Shown here one piece after another: positions 36,872 to 50,104 of a stretch of DNA of 64,000 bases. How positions within the stretch are numbered: the first letter of the stretch is position 1; the number at the start of each line of letters is the position of its first letter. This stretch comes from Zonotrichia leucophrys gambelii (lineage: Eukaryota; Chordata; Aves; Passeriformes; Passerellidae). The position numbers and the translations under genes are program-made. The DNA is taken from the NCBI RefSeq assembly GCF_028769735.1, contig NC_088172.1, positions 59,923,075 to 59,987,074 on the forward strand, given 5' to 3'. The notes beneath the pieces are model-generated. The model searched no databases. It was not told the DNA's origin and saw only the letters and a program-made list of their open reading frames with translations.

Positions 36872-39800
36872 AACAGTCAAAGGAAATTACACTTTCTTAT
36901 GAAGTTCTAAAATCAAGGTTACCTAAGCTAGAGAAGGTTACTTTTGTTTCAGAATGATTTGTCAGTTTTGCCAGTAAAATATCCAAATTTTAATTCTTAT
37001 ATTTATTTATTTATTAAACAGAATTCATTATTTTCTTGAAGCTCTTTTCCCTGTCTGGGGCTGTATGTGTCTGCAAATGTCACTTTGAGACACGGTGCAA
37101 GAGATCTCAATCTGTGGTGGATTCTAGCAGTGTTTTAAAGCTCAGTGCTTATCAGCTTTAGCTGGTGGCTGTATGCTTGTCACTGGCTATTGTGCCCCAA
37201 ACTTTGAGTGAAGGGGTACTACTTTCTACTTTCCACTGCTGCTTGCCCTTGAAATTTTTTTAAATGAACAAAATATGCTTTAAACTAACTGACTTGAAAA
37301 AATTTAAAATCCACCTATTAATCTGGATCCTAGCTGACAGGGAAAATTTTTTGTGCATCTATAGTCTCCTTTAAAGTGAATGAAAAATGCTTGTTTTCCC
37401 TTAAACACATGTTTCTCATGGGCTGGTGATTGGTTGAGTATTTTGTCACAGATATCATCCAGTCTAAAGTTTCAACACTGAGAATCATTTAAAATATTTC
37501 TCCTTATCTCCTTCCTCCTTTTAAATTTTTTTTTAATTCTCCCAGGAATAATATGTTTGCATTTTTTCCCAAAAAAAAGTAAACCAAATTACACATAGCC
37601 TAAGCAATGGCCTTGCTCTATGGTTAACGTCAGTCTGTGTTTATTCTGTATTTTGGGGTTAAAATTGGTCCTTGAATCTAAATGTGTCTAATAGTCTCTT
37701 TTTTTTAAATTCAGGTTTCTCTTACCTTCTTTCAAGTGTTTTCCTCTCTTCTGTGTTTTTTTGTTTGTCTGTTTGTTTTCCTTTTTTTTTTTTTTTTTAT
37801 TTTCCCATCAATTCTATTTGTCTCATTCATAGTGCCAGGTCATTCAGGAATGATGTGTGGTAATGCTTTTTTGGAAATGTTCTAATTTTGCCATGGATTA
37901 ACCTCTAGAAATACTAAACTGTGATGCTTTGCTTAAAATTTGTTTACAGTGCCTTTCAACAGATCAAATGGAAATTTGATCTGTAATTATTGAACCTTGT
38001 CTCTTGATTCTATTTATTTACTAGATGTTCATTTGAAAAATTGGTGTTCTCAGAAGAGAGAAACTAGTGAGATTCAATGTTGAATCAGAGTTGCAATGGA
38101 AGTTCTAATCAAAAGCAGATTTAGAAAAAACAATATGAACTGTGGAAGGAAATCATAATGAATAAGTAACCTTTTCATTAGAGTTGATGTTATCACTGAA
38201 CATGTTCTGTATTCTTAAATTTTGCTATATTTGAATTTATGTGTCTTTTCTAGAGAATAAGAATGCAATGTAGATGAAGCTGCAGTTGGTGGAACTTGAG
38301 CAGAAACTTCTACATTTATTTATTGACAGCAAAATTAAATTACTTTCTAAAGACATCTCAATACAGGGAAGGTAACAAATGTGACTGAAGCAAATTAATT
38401 TGAAACATCTGTTAATTTGTGGGAAGTATTTTCCTTCTTTTTGCCTTCCTCTGCTTTCATATTCCAAACCAAACAATGCTAGAATGCCAAAGACAACATA
38501 GCTGCTGTGGCGGATAAGAAGAAAATACTGGAAATCTCAGTGTGATATAACAATAAAACATGGTGTTTTGGTCTAGTAACAAGGTAAATTAACTCCCTTC
38601 TCTTTGTAGCTTGTAATGGTACAGACAGGGAAAAATACTTTAGAGCTGGAGAAACCAATAAAAATGGACAGTCTGCATTGCAGTCTGTAGAGAATCAAAC
38701 GGTTCTGTTGCTAAGACCTTGGTAAATTAAATAATTTTGTTACTAAAACTGTAAACTAAGTTATTTCTGTGACTCAGAAGGCAATGATGCTACATGGTGT
38801 GAAGCAAAAATTCTCCTTAATCTTTGATACTAGTACGTAAGTGCAAATTTTGACTGCATTACTTGGAAAATATTAATTTGATCAGAAATGCAACTAATAT
38901 GTTGAACAATAGGCTTGTTTTGTTTGTTTGGTTTTTTTTTCCCCCTTTTAGGTGGGTGCAGGGATTTATTGTAAATTTTGTTACTATATAGGAGAAGTTA
39001 CAACAGGAGAAGTTAACTTATCCCCAACACATGCTCTAGTAAGGTCAGTGACCAATGACAATGCTTCTTGTAGAAAAAGTCAATCTTCAGAGAATTTAAT
39101 CAAGATAGAAAACAAGGGTTGGAGGTATCCAATTCCTCTCTCACATACTCAACGGGACAAGAAATTTCTAGTCTGTTTACTTTGAATTTTAGTGAAGTAG
39201 CACCTATCCTCAAAAGCACTGCTATGTAGTTTTCAGCATAAATACCCTTTAGAAAAAGGTCCCTGTGAGAGTTTTATCATTCAGGTACAGATTCCTGTCT
39301 GATTATGATAAACTGGTCTTCATGATGTTGCATGTCAACACCTATGTCTGCAAGGCAGAGAGTACTTATTGCACATTATGACATTTGAATTGCCTATCAG
39401 CTGCCCATGGCACATTCTAATGTACAGCAGTACCTCTGTTATGAACTCATCTTTTTACAAGTTCAGGGTACAAATTTTTTACAAAGACTAATGAGCAAAC
39501 AGAAGGAGATGTATGATGCATGCATCCTTTCAGAACATCCTTCTGTGTACCAGAGGGCTGATACAGAATAGTCTACAGTATGTGAAAGAATAGAATTTTG
39601 CCATCAAAGATGGGCTGGCACAGTATTTTTAAGAATGAGTTTATACTGTTCATTTCTTGTTAAGATGGAAAGGTGAGACACGTAGCAGCTCTTTCAGTGC
39701 ATTTCTAGCTAACCCAGGAGAGTATTGTCAAGACTATCCTAGACAATAGGATATTTTTCTATAGCAAAGGTTTACACTAGTGCAGGTGAGCACACACTGA

Positions 39801-40890
39801 TATGGCTGTTTTTGTAGTCGTCTGTACATACACAAATATTACTTGAAATATATATATAAAAGGCTGAGTGATGTAATAATAGATTTAAGAGCACTTATTA
39901 TTGCAAACATGCCTTGAGAGAAATGCAGAATGTCTTTTACAGAAAACATGATGGTGAGCAGGTAGATAAGTCCCTATTGACTTGTGTGGATGTAGCTGCC
40001 ATAATCATGTCTAGGAAACAAGTTCTGTTACTCATTTATCTACATGAAGTACCAGATATGGAATAAAAGCAATGGAGGCATGCAGATGGAAATTCAGTTC
40101 CTAATAGTGTAGCAAATAGGGAAGAATTTAGAAATATGGTATGCTGTAACTGGCATTGCTTGTGAGAATCTGTTACATTTACTTAGTGTTCCCTGTTGAA
40201 GTATCTGTATATATAACAACACATTTCTCATCTTTCCTATAATTTTCATTTCCAGTGAGTATTCCATGAATGAGGCTATATTTTATGAGTGATGGGGAAA
40301 AAAAAGAAAAGCTTTATGCTGGAAGTTAGCTGTAGAATCTGGAGAGATTGCAGCCAGACTCTTCTGATGGGATTTCATTCCAGCCTATACAGTCTCCTTG
40401 AGCTCAGTGGGGCTTGTAGCTAGTGAAAAAGTGCTCACTTCACTCAAAAGTTTTTGTCTTCAAAAAACCATAAGAAAATTTCCTCTCTTCTCTAATGGTA
40501 ATTGGAATACTTTATTTAATCTCCACTTCAAGTATTAATGTTTAGTCTTTGAAGATTGTAAAGGTAGAAATCTTTGTGCATCTGTTCTGCATTCTGTGGT
40601 GAGTCAAATGGACTTGGGTTTCATGGAGATATTATTTGTTTATATGACTGTGCTGTAGTTTGCCCATTTTGTTTTCTGTCATCTTCTCGATTTGACGCAA
40701 ATATTCACATTTTATTTAGAGATGTATTTTGCTTTCTTGGTGTTTGTTTGGTAACAAGCTAGGAGTGTTGTGAATTAATTAAATAATCCTCACCTTTCCC
40801 CTTTGGAAGCTAGTTTCTCTGCAATTATGTAAATTTCTTAAAAGGAGTGAATGAATGAATGAGAATTTTAGCAAGTAGTAACTTCCCAAG
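36872..40890. other. RGS7 intron segment, only simple repeats
   Basis: AT-rich intron with a poly-T run at 37,782-37,798, short TTTA runs near 37,001-37,016 and an AT run near 39,848-39,858. No exon or transposon is recognised. Confidence 0.6.
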
Positions 40891-41166
40891 CTCAGTGATC
40901 GAGGAGACAGTGAAAAATGCTCTGCTGGACCTCCCTCAGACAGGTAAGGGCTCATTGAAAATGTGAATGTGACTATGAGATGATAGAGTTCAAGATTCTG
41001 AGATAAGGAAGCAGGGTAAAAAGCAAGATCACAGTGATGTTACTTTAGGAGAGCAGACTTTGACTCTCTGGCTTCAGAGATCTGCTCAGCAGCATCAGGA
41101 TAAGGCCACAGGATAAGGCCTTGAAGCAAAGAGGGACCCAAAAAAGCTGATTAATATGCAAGTATT
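40891..41166 (+). mobile_element. CR1 LINE ORF2 fragment, 5' part
   Basis: Plus-strand sequence typical of the CR1 ORF2 region upstream of the reverse transcriptase, including GAGGAGACAGTGAAAAATGC, AGGGCTCATTGAAAATGTG and GGAGAGCAGACTTTGACTC. The copy carries stops and indels and is inactive. It is cut at 41,166 by a solo LTR and resumes at 41,490. Confidence 0.88.
41161..41166. repeat. Target duplication AGTATT (left copy)
   Basis: Perfect 6-bp direct repeat flanking the solo LTR; the right copy is at 41,490-41,495. Six base pairs is the length produced by ERVK/alpha- and beta-retrovirus-like integrases. Confidence 0.9.
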
Positions 41167-41489
41167 TGTTGCCATTATATTGCAGGAGTTCTATTGTCTT
41201 TCATTGCAAAGGTTCCATGTAACTAGAGTTTCGTTTCTCCTTGATGTTTCTTGTAGGCAGCTCCTCTAAGCACTGACTCATCCTTGCCCTCACAGTAGCC
41301 AACTGACTCCAGTTCCCCTCAGCCAACCAATCCACTCTTTTATAACACTCTTCTTCTTATCGGCTACAGGTGTGGCCTGTTAACATCGGGCCTGCTCCTA
41401 ATCCTTAATAATTAACCCAGCTGCAACTCTTTAGGGGGTAAAATTACTTTCTATACTACCTTTATTTTCTTATATTTTATCCTCCTACA
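41167..41489 (-). mobile_element. ERVK-like solo LTR inserted in CR1
   Basis: A 323-bp element with TG...CA ends (read on the minus strand, TGTAGGAGG...GGCAACA) is bounded by perfect AGTATT duplications. On the minus strand it has a TTATAAAAG TATA box and GAGTTGCAGCTGGG and GAACTGGAGTCAGTTGGCT segments that match the LTR at 56.8 kb. No internal sequence is present, so it is a solo LTR left by recombination. It lies inside an older CR1 copy and is therefore younger than that CR1. I do not know a family name for it; the class is inferred from duplication length and ends. Confidence 0.88.
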
Positions 41490-42600
41490 AGTATTACCTT
41501 GTTCAAGCTCAAGAGCAGACCATCTTAAAGAGTAGGAAGTTAGGAAAAAATGGCAGGAGGTTTGCGTGGAGTTCCTGTCAAAACTGACTCTCAAAAGCAA
41601 AGCGTATAGAAGGTGGAAGCAGGCATAGGCATCCTGGGAAGAACACAGAGACCCTGTTTGGACATGCAGACATGGAGTTAGGAAAGCCAAATCCCAAAGG
41701 CAATGAGACAGACTTCTGTAAGTACAAAAGTGACAAAAAGACCAGTAGTGAAAATGTGGACCTGCTGCTGAACAGGGCAAGGTAGTAAAGGCTGAAATAC
41801 TCAATTCCTACTTTGCCTCAGTCTTCTAGTAAAGACTGTCCTTCAGGAAATCCAGGCCCCAGAGACTGGGGCGAAGACCTGGAACAAGGTAAATGTGCCC
41901 TTGGTGAAAGATGATCAAATTTTAGCAAACTGGACATACATGAGTCTGTGGATCCTGAGGTGGGAGGCACCTACAAGTGCTCAGGGAGCTGGCTGGTGTT
42001 TTTGAGTTGTGATTGAGTGTGAGGCCACTCAGTTATCTTTAAATGATTGCAGGGACTGAGAAAAGCTCTTGAAAACTGCAAGAAGGCAAGTGTGACTGCT
42101 ATCTTCAAATAAAATAAGGGGGACTCAGGGGCCTACAGGCAAGTCAACCTTGAACTCTGGAAAAGTGAAAGAACAACTAATACTGGAAAGCCTTTCCAGG
42201 CACATGGAAGGCTAGAAGGTCATCAGGAGTAGTCACCATGGATTCAGCAAGGGGAAGTCCTGCTTGACCAACTTGATAAACTTGTACACTGAGTTGACTG
42301 GGATCCTGGACTAAGGTGGAGCAGTGGTATTGTCCACCTTGACTTCAGTAATGCTTTTGATGGTGTCTCCCATAAGATCCTCATAGAGAAGCTGCTGTAG
42401 GATGAGCACACAGTGAGGTTGGCTGACTTATTGAATGGCCAGAGCCAGAGGGTGTTGATCAGTAGTACAAAACCCAGCAGGAGGCGAGTAACTGGTGATG
42501 TGCCATGGAGATTTTTCAAGAGTCTTAAGTTTAACATCTTCATTAATGATCTGAATGATGGGGCAGAGTACCTCCTCAGCAAATTTGCTGATAAGTGGAC
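41490..42600 (+). mobile_element. CR1 LINE ORF2 fragment with reverse transcriptase part
   Basis: This continues the CR1 copy interrupted by the LTR. Recognisable reverse-transcriptase landmarks are HHGFSKGKSCLTNL (codons near 42,235-42,275) and DFSNAFDGVSHKIL (42,341 onward), the latter matching the usual DFSKAFDTVSH block. The LFNIFINDLND-like block follows near 42,530. Frameshifts and stops break the frame. The copy ends near 42,600, before the catalytic ADD block and the 3' end, so a 3' part has been lost. It is inactive. Confidence 0.92.
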
Positions 42601-42898
42601 TGACAAAGGACCTCATGTAGCTGCAAAATTGTTCCTGAATGTTGGTTGATTTTATAACAAAAATGCAATGGAAGTGCTAAGCACTATGCAAAGGTGAGCA
42701 TTGATTTATACCATTTCCTATATATTAGTAAACATCGGAAACATACAAACTCATTTGTCAGTCAAAAGCCCTAGACCTTCTATATCTCCTTCCACTTCCC
42801 ATCCTCCTGTCAAGTCTGCTTTCTTTCATGAGAGGCTGAATATGATGTGATACTTACTTTAAATTATTTCCTAAATAACTCTGTTGCTATGGCATCAA

Positions 42899-42916
42899 CT
42901 GCTGCTGCTGCTGCTG
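42899..42916 (+). repeat. (CTG)6 trinucleotide repeat
   Basis: Six perfect CTG units in the intron. It is short and probably stable. Confidence 0.95.
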
Positions 42917-43776
42917 GAATTTACATGCAGAGCACTCCAGTCAGGAGATTTACAGAAAAGTAATTTAAAATGGTCAAGTTTGTCAGCATTTTTGTAGCCC
43001 ACCCACAAAGCAGTTCATTATGCATCTCTTTGCTAGAAACCATATGATCTGTTATGACAGGCACAGTTAGCAATATAATAAAAGAGAAAAAAAGGCCCAA
43101 GCTATCTAGTGTAGGGTTAAGTAATTTTTTTTAGTTCTTGTGGAATGTATTTTGCTGTTGTGTAGGAACAAGACCTCAGTATGATCAAATGATTAAGTGC
43201 AATGGCATTTTATGCTTTTGCTTACAAAATTAGGCCGAACTCTTTGAAAAAAAAGCTTTTTGATTTTTTTTTTTTCAAATGAAGACTGTTTCAGTGTACT
43301 ACTTTTTGAAACATTCTGACATTGCTTTTGAAAGTGTTGTAGGACTTCTAACTTTGTACCCTGACATCTGCTTTCAGAGGTGAAGCCCAAGAATTGCCAT
43401 GTTCAATTGATTTGCAGGAGTGGTTTTATATATAGACTGAAGAGAATATGAGTATCTGAAAGGGCTCAGCTTGTGTTCCTCCTTAAACTTTGTGGTGAGA
43501 TTGAAGCTTTTTCCTGAGTAGTAGTAGTGGATGTTGTAATTTTTACTCTATGAGAATTAAAAATAAGAAATTTTTCACTATTTCACAAACCTTGGAATAA
43601 AAATCAACTTTAAAAGCCAACTGATTTGCTTTTGAAGTTTAATTACAGGTATTACATTGGGATGATTTGAAATTATATTTGGTTTAAAATGGAAACTCAA
43701 AGTACATATGACAAATGATACCTGGTTTAGGTGTATTAATTGCATGGCATATACTAAGCTTCATAAGAGGGTTCAG

Positions 43777-43816
43777 CCTTCCTTCCTTCCTTCCTGCCCT
43801 CCTCCCTCCCTCTCTC
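43777..43816. repeat. CCTT/CCCT pyrimidine microsatellite
   Basis: A 40-bp tract of CCTT units grading into CCCT and CT units, with one interrupting G at 43,796. Confidence 0.9.
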
Positions 43817-46800
43817 ACTATTCTTTTAAGAATGGGTTAAGGTGTATTTTATATGTTTCTGGAAATAAATGCGACTGGTGACAGCACTGCATTCACACTG
43901 GCTGTCAAGAAAACTAGTTATGAACATTTGATCTAACAAAACAATGTTACTTGACCTTGTCATACTCAAAATCAAGCATAACACAAATTTATGCTCTCAG
44001 AAAAACCACTAATTACATCCTTGGTTCTGTGTTATAGTATGTAAAACAGAGAACTATTAAAATACAAATGGAGGACGTGCAGCTGTAATTAGAGATTTTG
44101 AAGCAGGATTTGAATTTTAAAAATGCATTTGCCTGTGAAATCATTTGCAACAAACAGCAGTCTATCCATGAGGCTAAATGGAAAATGCAAGTGAAAAATA
44201 AATGCATTCATAAGCTGGTTTTTTTTCCTATCACTATGTACTTCCCCAAAGTGAGGTGAAGCCTCAAAAAATATGCCCTAAAAATTTCAGGGCTTTCATT
44301 GCCACAAAGAATTTTCCTTGTATGGTGACTTTTAATGCCATAAAAAGACACAGCAAGCTCAGAGTTTCAATAATATCTCTATTAAGTCTGGAATAAAGCA
44401 GATCATGCTTTCACTTAATTAAGGAGTACCTGAAATTTGCTAGACATGCCTTTACTGAACATGTTTTAATTTATTTCAGTTCACAAGCACTTATTTATGA
44501 GGTAATGAATTGCTGAATGAAGTAAATATAGTATGATGCTTTATCAGTTTTGCTAATCAAAGTACTGAAATGACAGGATTGCATGGCAAATACAAATGCC
44601 TACTTGCAAAAGTTAAATGTCTTAGAAATCTCTAATTATACCCCTGTTCATTTGCTATGTATAAGAGATTCCAAAATTCTTCTCTGTGCAATCTGTCATT
44701 ATACTATGCCTAAAATGAAAAGGGCAAATCTGGAAGAGTTTTGGTCAGATGTGGTGCCTTTGGTGGAAGTTTTGAAACCTGGTTTTGGCTGGGAATGGAA
44801 GAACAGAATGTAGGGTAATGCTGTACCAAAGAAGTCACATCCTAAGTGCTCAGGTCTTGGCAGTGGAACATTACTCTTGAACAGACTTGCTCTAGACTAT
44901 GGGGTTGAAAGAATAGTTTGTAGAAAAAACAGTTTTGCAGCATGCAAATAATTGTTTCTGTAAACTTGCAGACTTCAAAAACTCTTGCCTTTTGCCATCT
45001 GCCTTCCCTTCCTGCTTTTAACTATCTCTGGCTTTACTGGCTTGCTTATAGGCAGCACTTTCAAAATTCATTATCACCATCAATAAATCTCTTGGAAAAA
45101 GTACTCAATATATGATTGGAGGTACATGATGAGGTTGTACCTAGGACTGGTACTACGCTGAGCAGAAGTGGGATTTGTTATCATTTTGTAAATTAATGTC
45201 TACATTGTTACTGTAGACATCATTATTTCTTTTTTCCTTGTAGGAGCAAAAGGGAAGTGTGAGAAAGGACAAGATTTCAATGCTAACACCATATTGACAG
45301 TGACAGAATACTAGTTGAGCTAGAACCTCAACTAGGGTTGAAAAAGGAGCCATCCTAGATGTTAGTTTACCTTAATATTAAGGGAGCTTCTGATCTGACC
45401 TGATAGGTTTTACACTGACCAAAAAAATCTGAGAAATAAAAATTTCCTAAAAGCTTGGTTATTCCCGAATCTTTTGACTGCCCTGCTTATGCAGAACTTG
45501 ACTTTCTCTGCTTGGCAAGGAGCCTAAAACATGGCATGGTAATATTTTGGGTCACTCTTCTCCCTTCCTGCCCTCAAAGCACTACATTTAAAGACATTAC
45601 CTATATCTTTTATTCTTCTTTCAGGTCAGCCAATTATAAAGTTTGAGTTCCATATAAAGTAATAGTAAGAACCTGTCACACTTTTCAGAGTTTTTTGGTT
45701 TTGCTTCTAGTACACATTATGGGTACTTTTGAGGAAGTTTTTGAAGGCTGCCATACTTGTTGCATGGATTAAAAGATTTTTTTGGTTAGTCATGGTAAAT
45801 GGGCTCCAAAATAAAAACTCTACTCTAGGAAATAGCTATGCTTCCAGTGAGACAATCTCCTCTTTTCAGGTTTTATGTGTGGCAGCCTATTGGACAACTT
45901 GATAAATGGTATAATGCATGTTTTTTTACTGTTCCTGAAGGAAACCAAAGACTTGCAGTCTTAAATTTAGTGCCTTCAATGTGGAAAGCTCTGTGGAACT
46001 AGGAAGTGGCCATTGTCTTAGAAAACGTGTTTGGTTTTACTTGTCCAACTTAGAAACTCAGGGCTGTGCCTCTGAATCTAGGTGGTCAGTCAAGATTGCC
46101 TTTAGAGGAGGCAATGATTTTCTCTACTGCTGTTGCAAGGAAGGAATGTAAGAAAGAGGTGTTACAATTCTTAGTAAATTAAAAGCAATGATTAAAAAAT
46201 AGGCTTTAACAGTAACTAGTAATTTTTGACAAGGTGCATAGATCTAACATTTTAAATACTTCTTCATGGCAAGACATGCTTTTATGAAGAAGCAGTTCAA
46301 TATATGTGCGATTCTAATGTTTTTTAAAACTGATTTTAAAAAGAAAACAATCCCAAAAGAGTCATGTATGCTTTGCAATAATTATGTAATTATGTAAATG
46401 AGACCACTGCAGAGTTTTAGGCTGTAAAATGTCCAGTGCTGCTTGTCAGGACAAAAAGTGTGTTGCTGGGAAGAATATATTCCTTTGAGTATGGCACAGC
46501 TAGTGTCCTTTTTATGTAATCAAATAATTTTGCAGATTTCAAGTATCTCTAAAATTCCCTTAGAAAATAATGTAATAAAAATGCAATCAAGATGATGATA
46601 GTAGTTCTTGTGGAAATTTGTTGGTGGTAGCTTACTAACCAGAATTCTTTTTCGTTTGTAGATTGTGTAGTTCAAGTCATATGCTTTGCAGTCGTGTATA
46701 TTTCAGCACAAGTCACTGAATACTAATGAAATATGTTCTTTATCAAAAAAAGCTTACATTTTGGGTGTTGAAAATTAGGAGACTTCATACATTAAAAATG

Positions 46801-49459
46801 GCCATTTGCATCAGCATTTTTATGAATCTTTTAAGCTGAATTTGGCTGACTTCAAAGGCAGCTGTTCTGTTGATTTTTGAGTATTACGTATCCTTGAATG
46901 CTGTAAGGCAGAGCAGCATTATAGGCAGAAGATTGGAACAAAGCCACAGCACACCAGAGCAAATAGGCTAAATGCTAAATATTTTACCAAATAATCTTAG
47001 TGCTGTTTAGCTTTCTTGTCCTGAGACAAGGATTTCTTTTTCCTTTCTAATCCATTAGGTTAATAGATATAGATGGTTTCTGTTTATTTAAGTTTTAGAC
47101 ACACTGTGTCCTTCTCACAATCAATCAGTTTAGGGTAAGTTTGCAGGGTACAAACCTCACAGTGCCCAAAAATGCTGCATTACATTTCTGCACTCATTAC
47201 AAATCTGGGTAACAATGTAGGGACAGTTTGTTCTGTGGTTACACACAGCAGCAGCCCACGTAAGAAGTAACTGATTTAAAAGAAAGGTGTCTGACCTAGT
47301 CCAGAGCATGCAACATTAAGAAACTCCCTATCAAACCAGGTTTTGAAAAAGAGTTCTCAATGTCTGACAGCTGTTTTTATGCACTAAGAGCATATACTAG
47401 AAAAAAAGGTGACTTGCAATTTCAATAAAATTTCACAAAATGCCAAAACACAGGTTTTCTTGGAAGAGATGGAGAAAGGAAAGGAAAAGGATGAGACTTG
47501 CTTAGGTAGTACCATGAGGGAGAAATTTTGTCCTTTTATGAAATATGAATTTCCATGCCTTATCATGTGTAATGGTAATGGTATGTTGAGTCCAAGTGAA
47601 ATGGCAAGCTCTCTTCAGAGCATGGTAAAGATAGCAGAAAAATCTAAAGATAAGAAGTGATGCATTTCAGAGAGTCCTACTGTTTATTCTAAGAGCAGAG
47701 AGAAGCTGTGATTAAACTCTTGCTTAAGCTATAGATGACCCAGTTAAGGCTTTGCTTGTAACAGAAACTGTAACTTTAATCAAGCCTATATATGAAATCT
47801 AATTACATTTCAATGTGTATTTAAGATTGAAAATGTATTTGTGCTTAGCTGGGGGGCAACAAGTTGCAGCTTGCTATAGGCAATTTTGTTTGTGGGTGGT
47901 AATGAATGTAATAATTTAATTCTGTTTGCCTTATATTTTAATTGATTTAAAAAATTCTTATGTAAGTCTTCATGTATTTTTACCTTGTCAAAACCACTTT
48001 TTATCATCTTCCTCTATCCACAACTCTTTGGGGTTTTTTCTATAGATATGCAAACTGTAGCTTCCTGCAGCTTGATTTGGCTTTGCAGACAGGGATTTCA
48101 TATTACAGGAAAATAAAGGGGAGTAGAAGAAACTTCCGCCTTCCTGTAAGATAATTTATTTGTAAGGAGCTATATTATTGTTGGAGGTTTTTTCCAGTGA
48201 AGAGTGGAACACAGTGGTTGTTAAAGAGCAAAATATTTTACTTTGAAATAATTTATATTTGCTGCTTATAAAAAAATATCTAAAAGTGAACTGAAAGTAC
48301 ATTCACACTGCCTTCTAGTAAAATTAGTGAGGGAGTGGAAATGGCTTATCACCCTGAAAATATAAAATTTTATCACTTGTCATTAGACTCACATCCATGA
48401 TCTTCGTTCTTACCCACTGGACATTGTTAGTTTAATGAAGTAGTCTTACATATTCCTTGTATTTGCCTTTCATGGAAAGAAATTTTATGTGTCAGATTAG
48501 AAGTGTTGGTGTTACAAACATCTATTTATTAGAAGAAAATGTATTAAATGGTTACATTTCTGAATCAACCAGAAAGCTAAATTAGAGCCTGAAAACAATA
48601 CACAGAAAATATCACTCCTCCTTCCTTTTCTCCTGTTCTTTGTCCCTAAGTTGCTTTTTCTTTAATGAAAATTTTGTGAACAAAAGGAAAAGTCAAAGCT
48701 AGTAAAGAAGATAAAACAACTGGAGATAGGGGAATTGATGCAGAAGAAAAATAGGGTGGTCCAATTGAACAAGTGAGCAAAAAAAAAAAAAGTGTGTGTC
48801 CATGTCTTCCTGCATTCAGAAGAATTTAAGTCTTAAATTCATTTTAAACAGGACTCTAACCATGATTTGTAGGTCTAATAATTTTCCTACCTCTAGCACT
48901 TTTTCATTGTCTGCCATAAGCTGGAAGTCTTAGCTTGAACTACCTGATCAGGAGATGTGAAGAATAACATGCTTCTCTTGGTGAACAAGAGCTAATTCTG
49001 GACAAAGCATGTTTCCCTATATTTCTTTGTGTAAAAACTAGGTTGTTAGCTGTTTTTTTTGGTGAGGGAGACCCCTGTTTTAAACAATGCTCTGCTTCTG
49101 GCCTGTTCTCTAAACAAGCCATGTGACTAGAAAAAGAATGAGTGATTAGAGTTCTAAGTGTGTGATGGCTACCACAAGTGTCAGATGATCTGGCCTACAT
49201 TATGCCTCTTATCCCATGGTTCAGACTTGCTGTGTTGCTGAGTGGGGGCATTCTTAAAATTATTGCTACATTTATAAAAGCACTTACTTTTATCTCTGGT
49301 TGTGATTAAAAACCAGAAAATAATTATCTCCAAAGCAGCGGAGAAGAAACTAAAATTGATTTAGTGTCCAAGGCCCCAGTAACTTTCCAGTCTCAACTGG
49401 TAGGTGCTCTTTTATTCTGATATTCTTTGTTCTAATTGAATAATGTTAAAATTCTATTA

Positions 49460-49736
49460 AACTCAAGGGAAACAAAATTGGTAGAGGGTTTAGAGCACAA
49501 TTCGTACAAGGACCGTCTGAGGGAGCCAAGTGTGTTTATCATGAAGAAAAGGAGGCACAGGGGAGACCTCATTTGTTCTCTACAACTACCTGAAAGAATT
49601 TGTAGAAAGGGGGAGGTTGTTACTGATTCTCCCAAGTAAAAAGCAATAGAAAAAGAGGGAAAAGTCTACAGTTGCACTTGGGGAGGTTTAGACTGAATAT
49701 AAAAAAAAAAAAAATTCTTCACCTATGGGGTTGTCA
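49460..49736 (+). mobile_element. CR1 LINE 3' region, upstream part
   Basis: Plus-strand CR1 sequence just 5' of the tail. Landmarks are GGGTTTAGAGCACAATTC, AGGAGGCACAGGGGAGACCT, CTCTACAACTACCTGAAAG and CTTGGGGAGGTTTAGACTG, followed by an expanded A run and TTCTTCACCTATGGGGTTG. It is split at 49,736 by a 368-bp insertion and continues at 50,105. Confidence 0.93.
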
Positions 49737-50104
49737 TGTGGAGGCACACAGTTTGTGGTAATTGGCTGAGCCTCATCCCCAATGGGCCCCAGCTGTGAGC
49801 AGCAGGTGAGCAGCACTGAAGGCAATGAGAGCTGGAGTGCCCAGGGGCACTGACCAACCACCAAAGGGAGCAGAGGGCCCACAGTGCAATGCATCAACAT
49901 GAGGGGTATCAAAGGTTGGGCTAAACAGCAGGAAGGGTCAATGCTTGCAGTCTTCTGAAGTGATGTGGTGTTACTCTGTTAGAGCAGGTGCTTGAAGCCT
50001 TCTGAAGTGGTAAGGTTTTACTCTGCAAGGGCTGATGCTTTCTGAAATTGCATGATGATACTCTGTGTATTGTGGTGGTCTCAACTGTGACACATGCTAT
50101 GATA
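49737..50104. mobile_element. 368-bp LTR-like insertion splitting a CR1 tail
   Basis: The CR1 text breaks after GGGGTTGTCA and resumes as GTCAAGCATTGAAGCAG, so the inserted block is flanked by a GTCA direct repeat (49,733-49,736 and 50,105-50,108). The block begins TGTGGAGGCACACAG, has a GGGTATCAAAGG sequence that could be a decayed TATA box, and contains two to three imperfect copies of a unit of about 47 bp with CTTCTGAAGTG and TACTCTG. It has no open reading frame. A starting TG and a 4-bp duplication suggest a solo LTR of ERV1-like type, but the right end (TGCTATGATA) lacks the expected CA, so the class is uncertain. Confidence 0.65.

Larger units (their letters stand above)
42601..49459. 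other. RGS7 intron segment, simple repeats only
   Basis: AT-rich intron. It includes (CTG)6 at 42,899-42,916 and a pyrimidine tract of CCTT/CCCT units at 43,777-43,816. No exon, RNA gene or interspersed repeat is recognised. Confidence 0.6.

Noticed and set aside
37782..37798. Poly-T run considered as a second retrocopy tail
   Set aside because: No flanking direct repeat was found on either side.
42244..42606. 120-codon minus-strand frame
   Set aside because: It is the antisense shadow of the CR1 reverse-transcriptase region on the plus strand.
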